A DNA stretch of 64,000 nucleotides, taken from Leptasterias polaris. Lineage: Eukaryota > Echinodermata > Asteroidea > Forcipulatida > Asteriidae. The stretch lies in contig JAZGTN010000196.1 of the NCBI GenBank assembly GCA_037783415.1, positions 62,001-126,000 on the forward strand. The letters are read 5' to 3'. Below the pieces are notes generated by a model. The model was not told the DNA's origin and did not search any database. It was given only the letters and a program-made list of their open reading frames with translations. Shown piece by piece: positions 42,239 through 54,490 of this stretch (position 1 is the first letter of the stretch; each line of letters starts with the position of its first letter). Made by a program: the position numbers and the translations under genes.

Positions 42239-44668
42239 ACTAAGGATAGTTTTTTTGTATGCTCACTGTATAGGCCTCCAGGAGTATCCTTGACTGAATT
42301 AGATACATTTAAAACTTTTCTTAATAATTTTATTTTCAACGTAAAACATTCTAGGGTCAAAGCCTGTTATATTTTAGGGGACATAAATATTAATCTGCTA
42401 AAATATGGTTGTCAGTCCTCCTATGGGCTTTTTGTGAGTGAGTTTATAGACAGCCTTTTCGCTGATAATTATGTTCCTCTGATTCTCAGGCCTACTCGGA
42501 TTGACACAAATTCAAATTCATATACCCTGATAGATAATATCTTCACTAATAGGGTAGATACAGCTGCAGCATCTTTTATATTAAAAAGTGACCTCTCAGA
42601 TCATTTTATTTCTCTATATTCATTTGAAAAGAGTTCTAGCCAACGTGCTGCTCCGGTTCCAAAACATACCGCAAGAAAATTTAATTCCTCTAATTGCCAA
42701 GCTTTTCGTGGCCTTCTTTCTACAGCTAATTGGTCTCGAGTTTTTGATTCTGAGGGTCCTGACCAGAAGCTATCTTCTTTTAATGAAATTTGGAGCTCGG
42801 CATTTGATTTTTCATTTCCCCCAGTTGAGGTAAAATCTACTAGTCGTCATACCTTCAGATCCCCTTGGATGACTTCTGGTCTTTTGAAATCTTGTTATAA
42901 TAAACAAAAGTATTACGTCAATAGGAACCAGAGCACGACTAAGCTTGCATTTTATAAAAAATATAATAATTTATTTAATAAGCTGAAGCGTATTGCTAAA
43001 ACTACATATTATCATAATAAGTTGAATGATTTAAAGGGCAACGCTAGAGAAACATGGAGAGTTTTAAATTCTATGATTAAACACAGTGCCCCATATTCCT
43101 CTGTAGATTGCATAAGTAGTATTATTATGAATAATAAGTTAATTACTGATGCTAAGGAAATTGCTGAAGCACTTAATACTCATTTTTGTTCTATAGGAAA
43201 ATCAACTTGCCAAGCAGTGGCCAAATCCAACAACGAGTCAAGTTTCTATGTTAATTATGCTACCTCTCCAAGCAATACATTATTTCTTTATCCTACAGAT
43301 AGCTTTGAAATTATTGGAGTTGTGCAGAAAAAAAAAAAAAAAAGTAGCTCTGGGCCAGACGAAATAAGTAATCGTGTGTTAAAGGAGTTTATTGATTTAA
43401 TTTCTTCCCCTTTAGCTGACATTTTTAATGCTTCATTTAAACAAGGTGTTTTTCCTGATATGTATAAAATTGCTAAAGTTGTACCTGTGTTCAAAAAAGG
43501 TGATACTCAAGATCCCAGTAATTATCGGCCTATCTCTTTATTGAACGTCTGCTCTAAGATCGTTGAAAAATTAATGTATAAAAGAGTTTTGTCATTCCTT
43601 GAATCTAGTAATGTGTTATCTCCTAATCAATATGGATTTCGTTCTGGTAGAAGCACTGTTCATGCCATGCTTGATTTCTGTAATAACTTAACTGATGCTC
43701 TCAATAAAGACCCCTCAGAAGTTTCTCTAGGTATTTTTTTAGATTTAAAGAAAGCTTTTGACACAGTGAGTCATGATTTGTTAATTAATAAATTGTATTT
43801 TTATGGTATAAGGGGTGTTTCACTTTGTTGGTTTTCTAGTTACCAATTGAGAAGCGTAGACAGTATGGTTCATCCTGATAAAACTTATTATATTTGTTAT
43901 TCATCTAAGCAAAAGGAATTATTTTTGCCTAATGTTACGTTATGTTTAGAAAATTGTATTCTCAAAAAGGTTTCTTGTACTAGGTTCTTGGGATTGGAAA
44001 CGGACAAAAATATGCTTTGGAAGGAACAAATTTCGTCAGTATGTAATAAGATTTCCAAAGCTAACTACATCCTTAATAGAACAAAGAACTTGTTGAGGAT
44101 TAAAGACAGCTTGTTGATTTATAATTCATTAGTTAATTCTTATCTAAATTATGATGTTTTGGCCTGGGGTGGCATGTATAAGGTATATCCTTCTTTATTT
44201 GGCAGACTTGTTACACTACAAAAGAAATGTATAAGGAATGCCTGTCATGCTAAATACAATGCGCATACCACTCCACTTTGTAATAAATTTAGAATTCTTA
44301 AGTTTGGTGATGTACTTAATGTTCACATTGTTACCCATTATTACGATTACTTTCACAAATCACTTCCTGAGAATTTAAGCCATCAGTCTTTTTTCCCACT
44401 AAACCAGGACTTGTACCATTATTCTACTAGACAAAGTAATTGTATTCATTGTAGTAGTAAATTTAGACTGGACGTTGCTTCAGGTAATTATCGTAACATT
44501 TTGCCAAAAGTTGTTAATGGTCTTCCTGATCACCTTAGACTTCTTCTGGTTAATTCATCCAAAAAGCTCTTTGTCAAACATCTCAAGGAATTCTATTTAG
44601 ATAAGTACAATGATTTTTCTTGTTCAAATTTCAACTGCTACTCCTGCCAACACACAGCAAGACAATAG
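42239..44668 (+). pseudogene. LINE ORF2, endonuclease end and reverse transcriptase
   Basis: The frame resumes after the second CCACT with KDSFFVCSLYRPP (endonuclease) and its closing part (LIDNIFTN...LSDHF). The reverse transcriptase follows: FKKGDTQDPSNYRPISLLNV, then GFRSGRSTVHAM, then LDLKKAFDTVSHD (the first catalytic aspartate region). At about 43845 the sequence jumps from WFSSY to LRSVDS...VHPDKT, so the segment that should carry the GxPQGS box and the F/YxDD catalytic box is absent. The C-terminal region is present and ends at a stop at 44666-44668. A run of about 16 A at 43328 encodes lysines. The open frame starting at 42161 lies in the gypsy LTR and is an artefact of the insertion. 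Confidence 0.88.
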
Positions 44669-44971
44669 TTACCTTTTTCTATTCTATTTTTTGCATGTTT
44701 ATTTTAGTACGTTTAATATGCTCACATTATTATTATTTTTTTTTTTTTTTGAACTTCCTACATTTATAACTCAACCAGGAAACTCATTGTTTGTATTTTC
44801 CAAAATTGTTTAATTTAACTGCAGTCCCAGGTGCTCCACTACAGAAGGCCAGTCCTTCTCTGGATGTCACCCCCATTCATACTGTACTGTATTGTTAAAA
44901 AAAAAAAAAAAAATTATCTGTATGTATGAAAGTATGAATGGAAATTAAAAAAACAAACAAACAAACAAACA

Positions 44972-47530
44972 GGTGTAATCGAATAAAAAGTAGATTAAGG
45001 CTGTCCCAAATTCCTTCAACTGAGGGCGCTCTACCAACTCATTCACAAGTGCCTGGATTCTCACACGCTGTGCGCTGTCATGCTGGTCCTTGCTGCTCTG
45101 ATGATATAAACAACTTGCATTTTGTAGGAATTTTGGAATTGTTAATTGGCATTGACACCGAAACATGAAGGGCCTGAGCCAACGTAACAGTTTAATCATC
45201 TTACACTATTTTTACAGGATTACTGACAGAAGAATGGTTGAGTGGTAACTCGACCCGTGGAGCTGGTGACAGCGAAAACACAGACTGCAATCTGCACGCA
45301 AAGTTAATTAGTGCTAACCTCAAACATGACAAACGACCACCACAAAGCATGCAAAGACGGCATGTACACTTCACTATGCCGCTGGACTTCCATGGTGTAT
45401 TCGAGGGGCAGCCATGATGGACGTAGCATGGCTGTAATGCTGACAACCACGGATAGGACTCAATGAAACCATGCTCTATGTCTTAATGTGGATTCTGAAC
45501 TGTCTAAACTGTTATTGACACTAGTGTAGAGTGACAGTGACTATCTACCGGAGTTGAAGCTGCTAGAAAGTGACGGCCTTTACTTAGCATGCAGCCACAC
45601 TTGGGGTTTGCTGAGTAGATTGTCTTCTAAGTTCCGGCGGCCATGTCTTCGTTCAGTTGCAAGCATCACAGTTTGTTCACAGTTTGTTCACAGTTTGTTC
45701 ACAGCCGCTGGTGAATCTTAAACTATGTGGAAATTAGGAAGGAACTTCATCAAGGCCGAGACCAGGGAAACAGTCCACGGCCTGCGTAGCCTCCGTGTAA
45801 TTACAGGCGTGTATGGATCTGGGAATATGTGCGGAAGTATGGAATGACATGGTCTCACATTTAAAAGGATCATCTTGAATTTGAAGTTAAAGAGGAGCTG
45901 TCTTTTTCGGAGGTGAACTTTTCACAACATCATAGTTGGTGGTAAGTAAACTTCAGTACATTTCATGCATTAATCCTTCTGAAAAACAGAAGAAGAAAAA
46001 GACATCCTTTTTGATTAACATTACCTTTTTCCCCTTTTCATCATATTAATAATTTAAAAGTGAAGGATATTTATCGTCCTTAGCTTGGGTTCCTAAAGTA
46101 GCGGCTCTCATGCAAAAATTTACCTTCTGCCATTAAATCAAATTTTTCTTTAAATTCAGATGTTCATTCCCATTATACCCGTCAAGCCTCCAATTTCCAT
46201 ATTCCACACACTCGTTGCTCATTAAAACTATTAAACACGGGTGACCCATGCTCTGGAACATGCTCAACAAACAACTTATATAGAGTCTCCAAAAGTTTGT
46301 TTATTTTTCTTTAAATCTGACACATTGGAATCTTATTTTGGATAAGTGTACATGCATACAAAGTATGTGTACAATTAATGATCTAAACAGTTATTACAGT
46401 GCTGATCAGGAATGGGTGGTCTCCTATTGCCCATTTCCAAGCTTGCTATTCCCTGGTGGGATCCCCTGGGTGTGATCGCTCAGTTTCGGTGGTACTTTAC
46501 TGGTAGACCTGGGAGGCCTTTGTGTTAGTTTTAGTCCACTGTCATGACTATTTTGTTTTTTCTCTTCTTCTGCAGGCAGAAGAAGGGCAAAAACAAAACG
46601 GGCCTGTTTTTAAGTGTTTGCTTAAATTTCTTTAGGCCAACAAAAGAATAGTTGTGTATCTGGTTACCCGACCGTCCCTAGAAAATCACGCTGACCATAT
46701 TCTTAAAAAACTATATGAAATAAAATCTTATGGTGCGGACCCTAAACCTCATTTTTTTGCACATCGTCCTGGATTTTGTTCTTTGTTTTTTCCTCTATTT
46801 TTTATTCATTCAAACATGATTGTCAGACACTTTGAACCTTTGCCATTTCGTATTGGTCACTTTAATTGTCTGTACCGGCACGCCGTGTCGTCCGAGTCAT
46901 TTCGGATCGTGAGCTGATTTCGTTCCATCCGTCTCGGCAAATTCAGTTGTGTTCATATATTCTAGCAGTGTGCTTGAACAAGCTTTTAGCCAGGATTTGA
47001 AAATAGGGTGTCCAAATTTGACTGGATTGAAAAACAGGGCGTCCACATTTTTGGGGTAAATTTTCAGCAAGCATGTACCACAGAACTATTATTGCATTTA
47101 CTGTGTACTCGACGTATGCTTTGGGTCTGGGCTAAAGAAAATGAAATGAGCACCGTACAGCCCTAAGAATCGTAGTATTTCGCGCTGTGTTATTATTATT
47201 TTTAAAGTTTGGGCGGGGTCACGACTTTTTCATATTGATTTACCCCGTACTACTTGAGTCGAGTTGCGGTATTCTACACATAGCCTGCAAATTATATACG
47301 AACGGAACAATCGTTAACATTTCAATGTACATGTACATCATGTACCTTTACAGTGTACCACTACGAGGGATAGTTTGACAGTGAGGTGAGCATGTATAAA
47401 AGCAGTACTGTATGCAGGAGTGAGCATCTATATAATTAAAATCGGTGCCAAGTTCCACCCCGCGGCGCTGCGAGATCCGACCGTCTGCTTGCGCACGGTG
47501 ACCTCGCCCCCTCGAGGACGAGGTTGCGCT
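44972..47530. other. Non-coding region, no gene recognised
   Basis: No domain-bearing frame is visible. At 45667-45704 a 12-bp unit (CACAGTTTGTTC) is repeated three times and a bit. A phrase at 45935-45950 (TTGGTGGTAAGTAAAC) could be a splice donor ending a 5' exon of an undetected gene, but nothing supports that beyond the motif. Around 46980-47060 a phrase (TTAGCCAGGATTTGAAAATA) resembles a fragment of a common dispersed repeat. Confidence 0.5.
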
Positions 47531-47536
47531 GGGCTG

Positions 47537-47590
47537 CCATCTTTTTTATTGGGTCGCCATCTTTTTTATTGGGTCGCCATCTTTTTTTTC
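47537..47590 (+). repeat. 20-bp unit repeated three times
   Basis: GCCATCTTTTTTATTGGGTC is repeated with little change, ending in a longer T run. Confidence 0.9.
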
Positions 47591-48278
47591 TCACGTGTGA
47601 TAACTTCTCACGAGTGATTGGTCCGTTATTTCCTCGGTCTTGGGTGTTCGCCGTAATTTCCCAGCTCTCTCGACAAGATTGTGTTAATGTTGTTTGTCTT
47701 CAGAAGATATTTGTTGCACGTTTTGTGGGTTTAAATGGTATTAAATAATTTATCAATAAATATCTACTGCATTTTGTGTCACCGAAAGTCCACGGTTTTA
47801 ACGACCCGTGAGTCTTTTCAGTGAACAATCAGAAGTAGTGCTGCATGACTAAGGTAATTTCTCAAGGATGCACGCAATAAACATATTGCATGTTGGGATA
47901 ACTGGTGCCCTCATTTTCCATCGAACAACGCTTTAGAAAGAGAGTGTGTACCACCGACGATTTTCTCACGTGTGATTATTTCTCACATTTGATTGGTCCG
48001 TTATTACCTCGGTCTTGGGTGTTCGCCACAATTTCCCAGCTCTCTCGAAAAGATTGTTTTAATGTTGTTTGTCTTCAGAAGATATTTGTTGCAAGTTTTG
48101 TGAGTTAAATGGTATTAAATAATTTATCAATTAATATCTACTGCATTTTGTGTCACCGAAAGTCCACGGTTTTAACGACCCATGAGTCTTTTCAGTGAAC
48201 AATCAGAAGTAGCGCTGCATGACTAAGGTAATTTCTCAAGGATGCACGCAATAAACAATTTGCATGTTGGGATAACTG
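47590..48278 (+). repeat. 315-bp direct repeat with 60-bp spacer
   Basis: 47590-47902 and 47965-48278 align at an offset of 375, from CTCACGTGTGAT to TTGCATGTTGGGATAACTGG, with few differences. The spacer reads CATTTTCCATCGAACAACGC and on. Both copies contain CTTCAGAAGATATTTGTTGC and AAAGTCCACGGTTTTAACG. No gene is evident; 60-70-codon frames in both are not conserved beyond the repeat. Confidence 0.9.
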
Positions 48279-48529
48279 GATAACTGGATACTGCATATTT
48301 TCTGTTAATGATGCTTTGTCTTCTTCCATCTCATTTCATTTTATTGGGCAGATGTGACCTCCTATGTTCCCATTATAAATTTTCCTTATAGGCCCTATAC
48401 TTCTTTCATAAATTGACTGCTTACGTTAGGCCTACTCATTGACTGAATAACAACATAATATTCACAAAGACAAGCATTGTCGAATATTAGTCGTTACCTG
48501 CATTTAGTGGTATGTAGGCCTAAATACAA

Positions 48530-49290
48530 CCAATAATTTCCAAGCAATAAAGAAATAAAGAAACAAGGCATAAAGAAAGCAAGAAATAACGACACAATGA
48601 AAGGGAAAATGGACAAAAATAAAGCCTCCTCCAAACAAGCATATCAATCAAGAAATCAAAGAGAGACAGAAAGGAACGAATAAAGGAAAACGAAAACACA
48701 CAAATCATTTTTATTTTATTTTCGTTTCCTATTTAAATCTTTAGACGTACGATGAATAAAATTTGAACAACAGGGTCTGTCAAGACAAAAACAAGTTAAC
48801 AAACTGTCATCAACAAAATGTGCAAAATCACACCCCTGTAATACTTAACATTATTATTGTATTATCAACCATTTACAAAATCTAGAAGAACGAAATACGG
48901 AAACAAAATAATTTAAAAAACACAGAAATAGTGACATAGAAACATCGAAATCAACTGTAACATAGTGACATAAAAACATTACAAAATAAACGTCAATAGA
49001 TATCAAGAAACATATCAGAGATAAATAATAGGCCCCCTGCAACTAAGGAAATAACGAAACTAACACATAAACAAAATAAACAAATAAAAAGACAAACAGA
49101 CCACTGAGTCAGAAAAACACATAATAGGCCTAATTACAGAAAAAATGAAATAGAACACTGAGAAAATACAAAGTTCACCACGGGCAAACACGGATATTCA
49201 GAAAGAGAAAATATAGAAACAAAGACACGTTTAAGAAATAAAGAGATAGAGACACAAAGAAATCCAGAAATAAAGAAAAAAGGAAATCAA
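48530..49290. repeat. A-rich, T-poor low-complexity tract
   Basis: Degenerate runs of AAATAAAGAAA, GAAACAAGG and ACATAAAAAC fill about 760 bp, giving a strong purine bias on the plus strand. The minus-strand frames of about 62 codons are F/L/V-rich products of this composition, not genes. Confidence 0.75.
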
Positions 49291-49659
49291 GTATTATACA
49301 TGAATTCAAACATTTGACAAATTTTAGGAGCACAGAAGCATATATTTCATGGATTACTCAGGCCTTTGTTGGATATTCAAAAAGTCTTGATTATCTAAAA
49401 ACCTACATATCATGCCAAGCATGCATCATTGCATTTTTATATCCTTCCCAAATATTAAAACACACCCCAACTTATGCTTCGTAGTCGAGAAAAGGGGGCG
49501 AAAAGGGTGAGGGATGGCGACACTTCGCCTTCGACCGCACTCAACACCTTTTGCATGCTCAACATTTTATCATTAGGACATGACTACATTGCGTACAGAT
49601 TTTAAATATCTTTACCAAACCAATTCTGAAAGTTATAAACTCTGATATCCTCTCCAATA

Positions 49660-49878
49660 GACCCTTCCCATGAAATATGCTAATTACATTCACGCATGCG
49701 TACAGACCCTGCTGGTTGGCAAACGCCATAGAGTTGTGCACTAAGTAGACGCACAAGCGCGTCTGCGTCACGCCACCATCAGCCCCACACAAAAAGGGGC
49801 AATGTTCCATCATTTTGCCAACCAGCAGTGTAAGTGCGCACGCGTGAAGTGCAATTTAAATATTTCATGGGAAGGGTC
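49660..49878. mobile_element. 219-bp foldback MITE
   Basis: The ends GACCCTTCCCATGAAATATG (left) and its complement at the right form long inverted arms, imperfect over about 65 bp and including TGCTGGTTGGCAAA/TTTGCCAACCAGCA. TA lies at 49658-49659 and 49879-49880. A C14 tract (49884-49897) follows. No coding sequence. Confidence 0.8.
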
Positions 49879-49950
49879 TATTACCCCCCCCCCCCCCACC
49901 CCATGCACCGTGGTCGCATTTTATGTGCAAGAATCGCGCCCACCTAGCGA

Positions 49951-49980
49951 GCGGGTGCCGCGCGAAGCGCGGCATCCCGC
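49951..49980. repeat. GC-rich hairpin GCGGGTGCCGCG...CGCGGCATCCCGC
   Basis: The stem GCCGCGC/GCGCGGC has loop GAA, with outer GCGGG/CCCGC arms. A related hairpin lies at 24612-24644 (GCGGGATGCCGCG...CGGCACCCGC). Confidence 0.75.
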
Positions 49981-49987
49981 AAGTTCT

Positions 49988-51749
49988 TTATTAAACCTGC
50001 ATTACCCATACTCATGGTGGGAGGTTCACACATACAAGCAGACACGCACGTTTTGACTCATGTACTGCGCATGTGCGATGTTCTGCATAAATTAATATGC
50101 ACTGAAAGGTTGCGGCAGCCAGAAAAGAGCGGGAATGACGTGCCTAGACTTTGTTCCAAGTCTGTGCTCGTGGTTTTTAGTCTACCTGCATTGCCTGAAA
50201 TAGCGCCCTCTTGTGGATTAACCTCCGTCTTTAACCTTTGACTTAGAGCGCGTGATAGCCAATCTGCGGGGGGATTTTGTGTGGCTGATGCAGAGAAATA
50301 ACCGTAATCTCAGACTTGAAATCAAGTCTACAACACGTGTGTCTCGAGTGCTGCCGATCTGTCATACAACCCTGGTAGGTACACGACATGTACATGTACA
50401 TACACAATGCTTTTTACGTCGACATACATGTACATACTTTGTAAACTTTTCTACTGCGTGGCGTTTCACCGCTATAGTTTCTAAAGCCTTTGCGGTTGTT
50501 CAAGCCTTCCCACCACTCGGGGGCACTGTCTGATGTAGTCTTGGTCCAAGACGTCACTATCCTATACGCGTAACTATCTTATAAAATAATACTCGTGATA
50601 ACCCGACAGAGGGCGAGCTTTCCGTTCCTGAATTTATCGGCGCGGCTGACAACTGTAGTAACGTCTTGGATATCTTGTATTAGAGGGTGTGGCCAAGTTA
50701 TGGTAATGAGGCATCAAATCATGTATTATTCATATTAGTGACTGAATGACAAGCTTGTATGACCTGCAAGATGTGAAAGGTCATGAACTGGTGTATGCTG
50801 TGCATGTTGTTGACATCGCGACCGTGCAATCTTGTTTTGAGTGATGTCATGGCTTCTTCATCGCATTTATCAACGCATTATTAGCAAGTGATTCTGAAAT
50901 TATTCAATCATTTGCTTGCAATTTGTCAGGTTTTGATTCTTTGAAGCCACAACAGTTTCAAGCTGTGGATGTGGATCCCCGCGGACGATGATGTTTTCGT
51001 TTAAAACTACATGAAATTGTCACTATTTTAAAATGTTATTGGCAAACCTGCATGAAGTGTGCAGTAACCAAATCATACCAATTGGCCTGCTATTAAATTT
51101 ACACTAACACCCCCCTCTTCCAAAAAGGGCTTTCAAGAATTGAAATGTCCACACAGGACTCGATTTTGATTGTACAGTGTCTGACATGGTAAACAAACAT
51201 TTTGCATGAATTAAGCAAGCTTTTTTGAGAGGGGGTGGCTGTAGATTAAAAAGTACAGTTAAATATTTCCTCAAGATCCAATAAATGAGCTGAAGGTCTA
51301 CGAATGTGTACTGGTGTTTTGATCTGTCTATGCCTTTGGTGCATTGCTCCATGGCTTTCAATACCCTGTACAAAGATCCATGATGTATTGGTTCAGACCA
51401 CAATACAAATTTATGCATACTTCACATTAGTATGTGTGTACACCATTAGTTTGTAATAGTACTTGGAACATGTGGTACACAAATGTTGAAAACAAAACAG
51501 GTTTCCAACCTGACACCATCTCACTTATCTTATATCATTACACTATGCATGAGTCTAATGTCTTTGAAACAAGGTCATTCCATGCCAACTCACCTGAGTG
51601 GGTTGGCAGGCATCTCAGATTTTGATTTTGTGTTGTAACAATCACCATCAACTAGTTTCTACTGTCAAAAGTAGCACTGGCCATTATGCAAATGCATATT
51701 AGGTCTTTAAAAACTCAAATTTAGCCTGGTGAATGATTGCTTTCTTATT
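49988..51749. other. Non-coding region, no gene recognised
   Basis: Only short frames without recognisable domains. A CTCF-like sequence lies at 50203-50216 on the minus strand. The right end merges with the modular repeat. Confidence 0.5.
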
Positions 51750-52345
51750 AGGTGTTCGGGCCTTACGCCCGAACAACTCTTTGTTTTTGTTCGTTTTTTT
51801 TTAGGTGTTCGGAGCGGAGCTTAGCTCAGAACACCTCTTGTTATTAGGTGTTCGGGCAATCCGCCCAGAACACCTCCTGTTTTTGTACGTTTAAAAAAAA
51901 AAACTTCTTCTGCTTATCCCCCGCGATTGTCCGCAAAAAAACGCACACTTCCGAAGCTCACACAAACTTCAAACTTCACATATAGTTAGATCGTTACTTG
52001 TAGAAGGCACCGCTGGAGTGACGTCATCAGGTGTCGAAATACAGTAAATCAAAGTTTAATATTTCAAAAAATCATAACTCGAAAACTGCTGAATGGATTT
52101 GTACATTCTATACATCATCGGACAGGTCTTAGAAAACCCAACAAACAATTCACAAAGAGTGACCCAATTTTATCTTGACTTCCGGTCCAAAATGAAAGTT
52201 GAAATTTCAATAATTTATATCTAAAGAACTTCTCGTACTTGAATCGAAATTTTTACACCAGGTTGTAGGATCTTGTGCCTTCTCAAACTTTTACACAGAG
52301 ATGATACTAGTTTGACCTTACTTTCTGGTCGAAATCGGGTGTTAA
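51750..52345 (+). repeat. Modular repeat with three hairpins, forward
   Basis: Hairpins of the AGGTGTTCGG family lie at 51750-51779, 51803-51836 and 51846-51875. A pyrimidine-rich CTTCTTCTGC phrase and the module (AAATCATAACTCGAAAACTG...GAGTGACCC...CTTCCGGTCC) follow. A TGACGTCA site lies near 52019. No coding region. Confidence 0.85.
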
Positions 52346-52640
52346 AGGCAACGTAGGCCTATATATTGACCCGCATTAAAAGCACGTGAAAAGATCTACT
52401 GAGACACGTAAAACCGTATCTAACCCAGTGGCACGGTAGCCGTCTGTTGCGTTCCAGTACACCACGCGGCTGGCTGCTCCACTTCCGGCCTGTTCATGGT
52501 CCTGCACAGGGTCCTGCATGTAACCTGTGTATACACGATACACTAGCACACATTTTGCGCCACGAAGACAGTGTACACATCCACATAACGTGAAACGGAT
52601 TGTTGATGTCATATCCACTGGTGGCGCTATACCGTGTTAA

Positions 52641-53596
52641 CTCTTTCAGTCCTGTATACTTTGTACACAGCTACCCCCCACATCCCGCATACTTTTTCAA
52701 ACGCAACAATTTATTGTGTGTTTTCATTGGAAAAATCATTAAAAAATTATCATGAAGTATTTTTGTTAAATGTTTGGAGGTAATGTTCATTATGATATTG
52801 TCTTTCTTTCTGGATAAATTTTGTGACCTCTGTGACCTCAATGACCTTTGTCTTCCTGTGAAAACGGAAGTTGTAAACAAAATAAATAAAGAAGATTTTT
52901 AATTTTTTTCAATGATCATTGTAAATTGTTGTGGCTGTTGTTTTTCAGTACTATAAGTTGCGATATAATAAACAATAATAGTTTACAGATGTAATAGAGG
53001 GTTTACGACATCATTGTAGCTTGGTGTGTCAGTAAATTCCATAGAAAGAACGATTTATTTTGCATCGTTGTTCATGATCATGGCGGCCGCCATCTTGAAT
53101 CGTTGTTTACATGTGTGGAAATGCATACAAGTTACTTGTGCACAGTTCCGCAAATGGTACAAAGTACTACAACAAAATCAATCAAAATAACGAAATTGTC
53201 GTACTGTAATGCTCTATATATGCACCTGAATAACTATTATAGTATTTACCAAGTCACCAGCAATCCAGAAAGGAAATCACAGAAGGAAAACTAGCTACAT
53301 TTTGAAGAAATTCTTGACGTAATTTTTTTTCTCGATTCAGACTTCGCGTTGACTCAACCATGTAACATACAGCGTAAAAACTCCCGGATGCTAGTCTGTA
53401 TACCCTCTCAAAACTATACCAAAAGAGGGCGCAACTCATCCTGTAGATGGTGCTGTATTTTTGTGTTCATAGTGCATTTAGTGCGAGCGTGATAGCGGAA
53501 AAAGTGCGGCGACCTCGCAACCCGGGATATCCCGGGAGCGGGATCTGAGTGCGCGTTACGAAAACCCGGGATATCCCGGGAGCGGGACTGAAAGGG
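52641..53596. mobile_element. Second TTAA-target transposon, 956 bp
   Basis: The left end is CTCTTTCAGTCCTG and the right end is the complement of CCCTTTCAGTCCCGC. TTAA flanks both sides (52637-52640 and 53597-53600). Near the right end, the palindrome CCCGGGATATCCCGGG followed by AGCGGGA is present twice (53522 and 53566). No transposase domain is visible. TIR and TTAA fit a piggyBac-type element, like the one at 20482, and the paired palindromes inside one end are a shared feature. Confidence 0.75.
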
Positions 53597-53600
53597 TTAA

Positions 53601-54154
53601 TGGTCGTTTGTTAACGTACTGCGCTTTTTATAATGCAACAGACTCAGAAATGTACATCGTTCGACGTTAGTCCAATGAATTGCTCAGTGCATATATCCTT
53701 CGTGTTAGCCTTTTGTTGGCTTGGTGGTAAATATCAACTATAAAAACGAGTGTATTTTGCTGAACTCTTTTGGTGATTTTAATAAATTTTGATAACTGAG
53801 AAAATGTGATCGGAAAAAGATCAACATAAATTTGACTCTAATCAACTCCGGTTTTTACAAGATTTTACTTTTAAATCCTGTTGAATACTTCAAAGAAATA
53901 CAATGTGAACAGCAAAACAAATTCAACATAAATTGCACATCGTGTAAACTGTAGGTTCTTATGCCCTTATCATAATCATGACAAATGATGTTGCTTCAGT
54001 TATCGGCACCACAAAAAGGTAGCAAGCAGGCGTAGTTTGATAATAAAAATTTTTTAATTGTTAGTGATAGTCTTTTAAACTATCAGTTCAGTTAGTGACT
54101 ATTTACCCCAAAAAATTATACATGTGTATCTAGTACACATTCTGGAGTTTCAAT
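53601..54154. other. AT-rich non-coding stretch
   Basis: I see no gene, RNA or repeat unit beyond simple AT-rich sequence. Confidence 0.5.
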
Positions 54155-54490
54155 CCATCGAAAAATAAATAAACTTCATTGAATAGAAAACATAATACTT
54201 AATAATTGTACTTGTGAGTCATTCAAAGGCTCGTTTCAAGATCTGTAGTCAAGATGAAGGGGAAGTGGGGAGAATGTTTCTTCTGTATGACTATGAAATG
54301 ACAATGGACCCTTGGCCCTTTCAAATAATCTAAATAATGTACTCATTTGCTAAATTATTTTTGTAAGTTCACCTTTGTTTTACACTTGGCACATATTTAA
54401 ATACCTATGTCTCGATAAATAAATTCTAACTTCATAATGATGCCATCGGTTTTCAATTCTGGCTAAACAAAAGTTTTTTATTTAGAAAAT
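54155..54490 (+). repeat. Direct repeat, first copy
   Basis: Matches 55797-56150 with many substitutions: CATTGAAAAATAAA, TTGTACTTGT(G/T)AGT, GCCCTTTCAAATAA, TTTTGTAAGTTCACCTT and TCATCGGTTTTCAA phrases appear in order. Diverged, so older than the other duplications here. Confidence 0.8.

Larger units (their letters stand above)
35979..44965 (+). mobile_element. Non-LTR retrotransposon (LINE), disrupted
   Basis: Two ORFs in order (ORF1, then ORF2 with an AP-type endonuclease and reverse transcriptase) place this in the jockey/CR1/L2-like group of LINEs. The 3' end is a short untranslated region ending near GTATGAATGGAAATTAAAAA followed by an AAAC-type tail (44950-44971). A complete gypsy element (37510-42236) splits ORF2. 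Independent of that insertion, ORF2 has a stop codon and has lost the core of its reverse transcriptase, so the copy is dead. The 5' boundary is not visible; I give the ORF1 start. Confidence 0.85.

Noticed and set aside
45935..45950. Splice-donor-like GTAAGT ending a 5' exon
   Set aside because: A single motif, with no matching acceptor, frame or downstream exon that I could identify.
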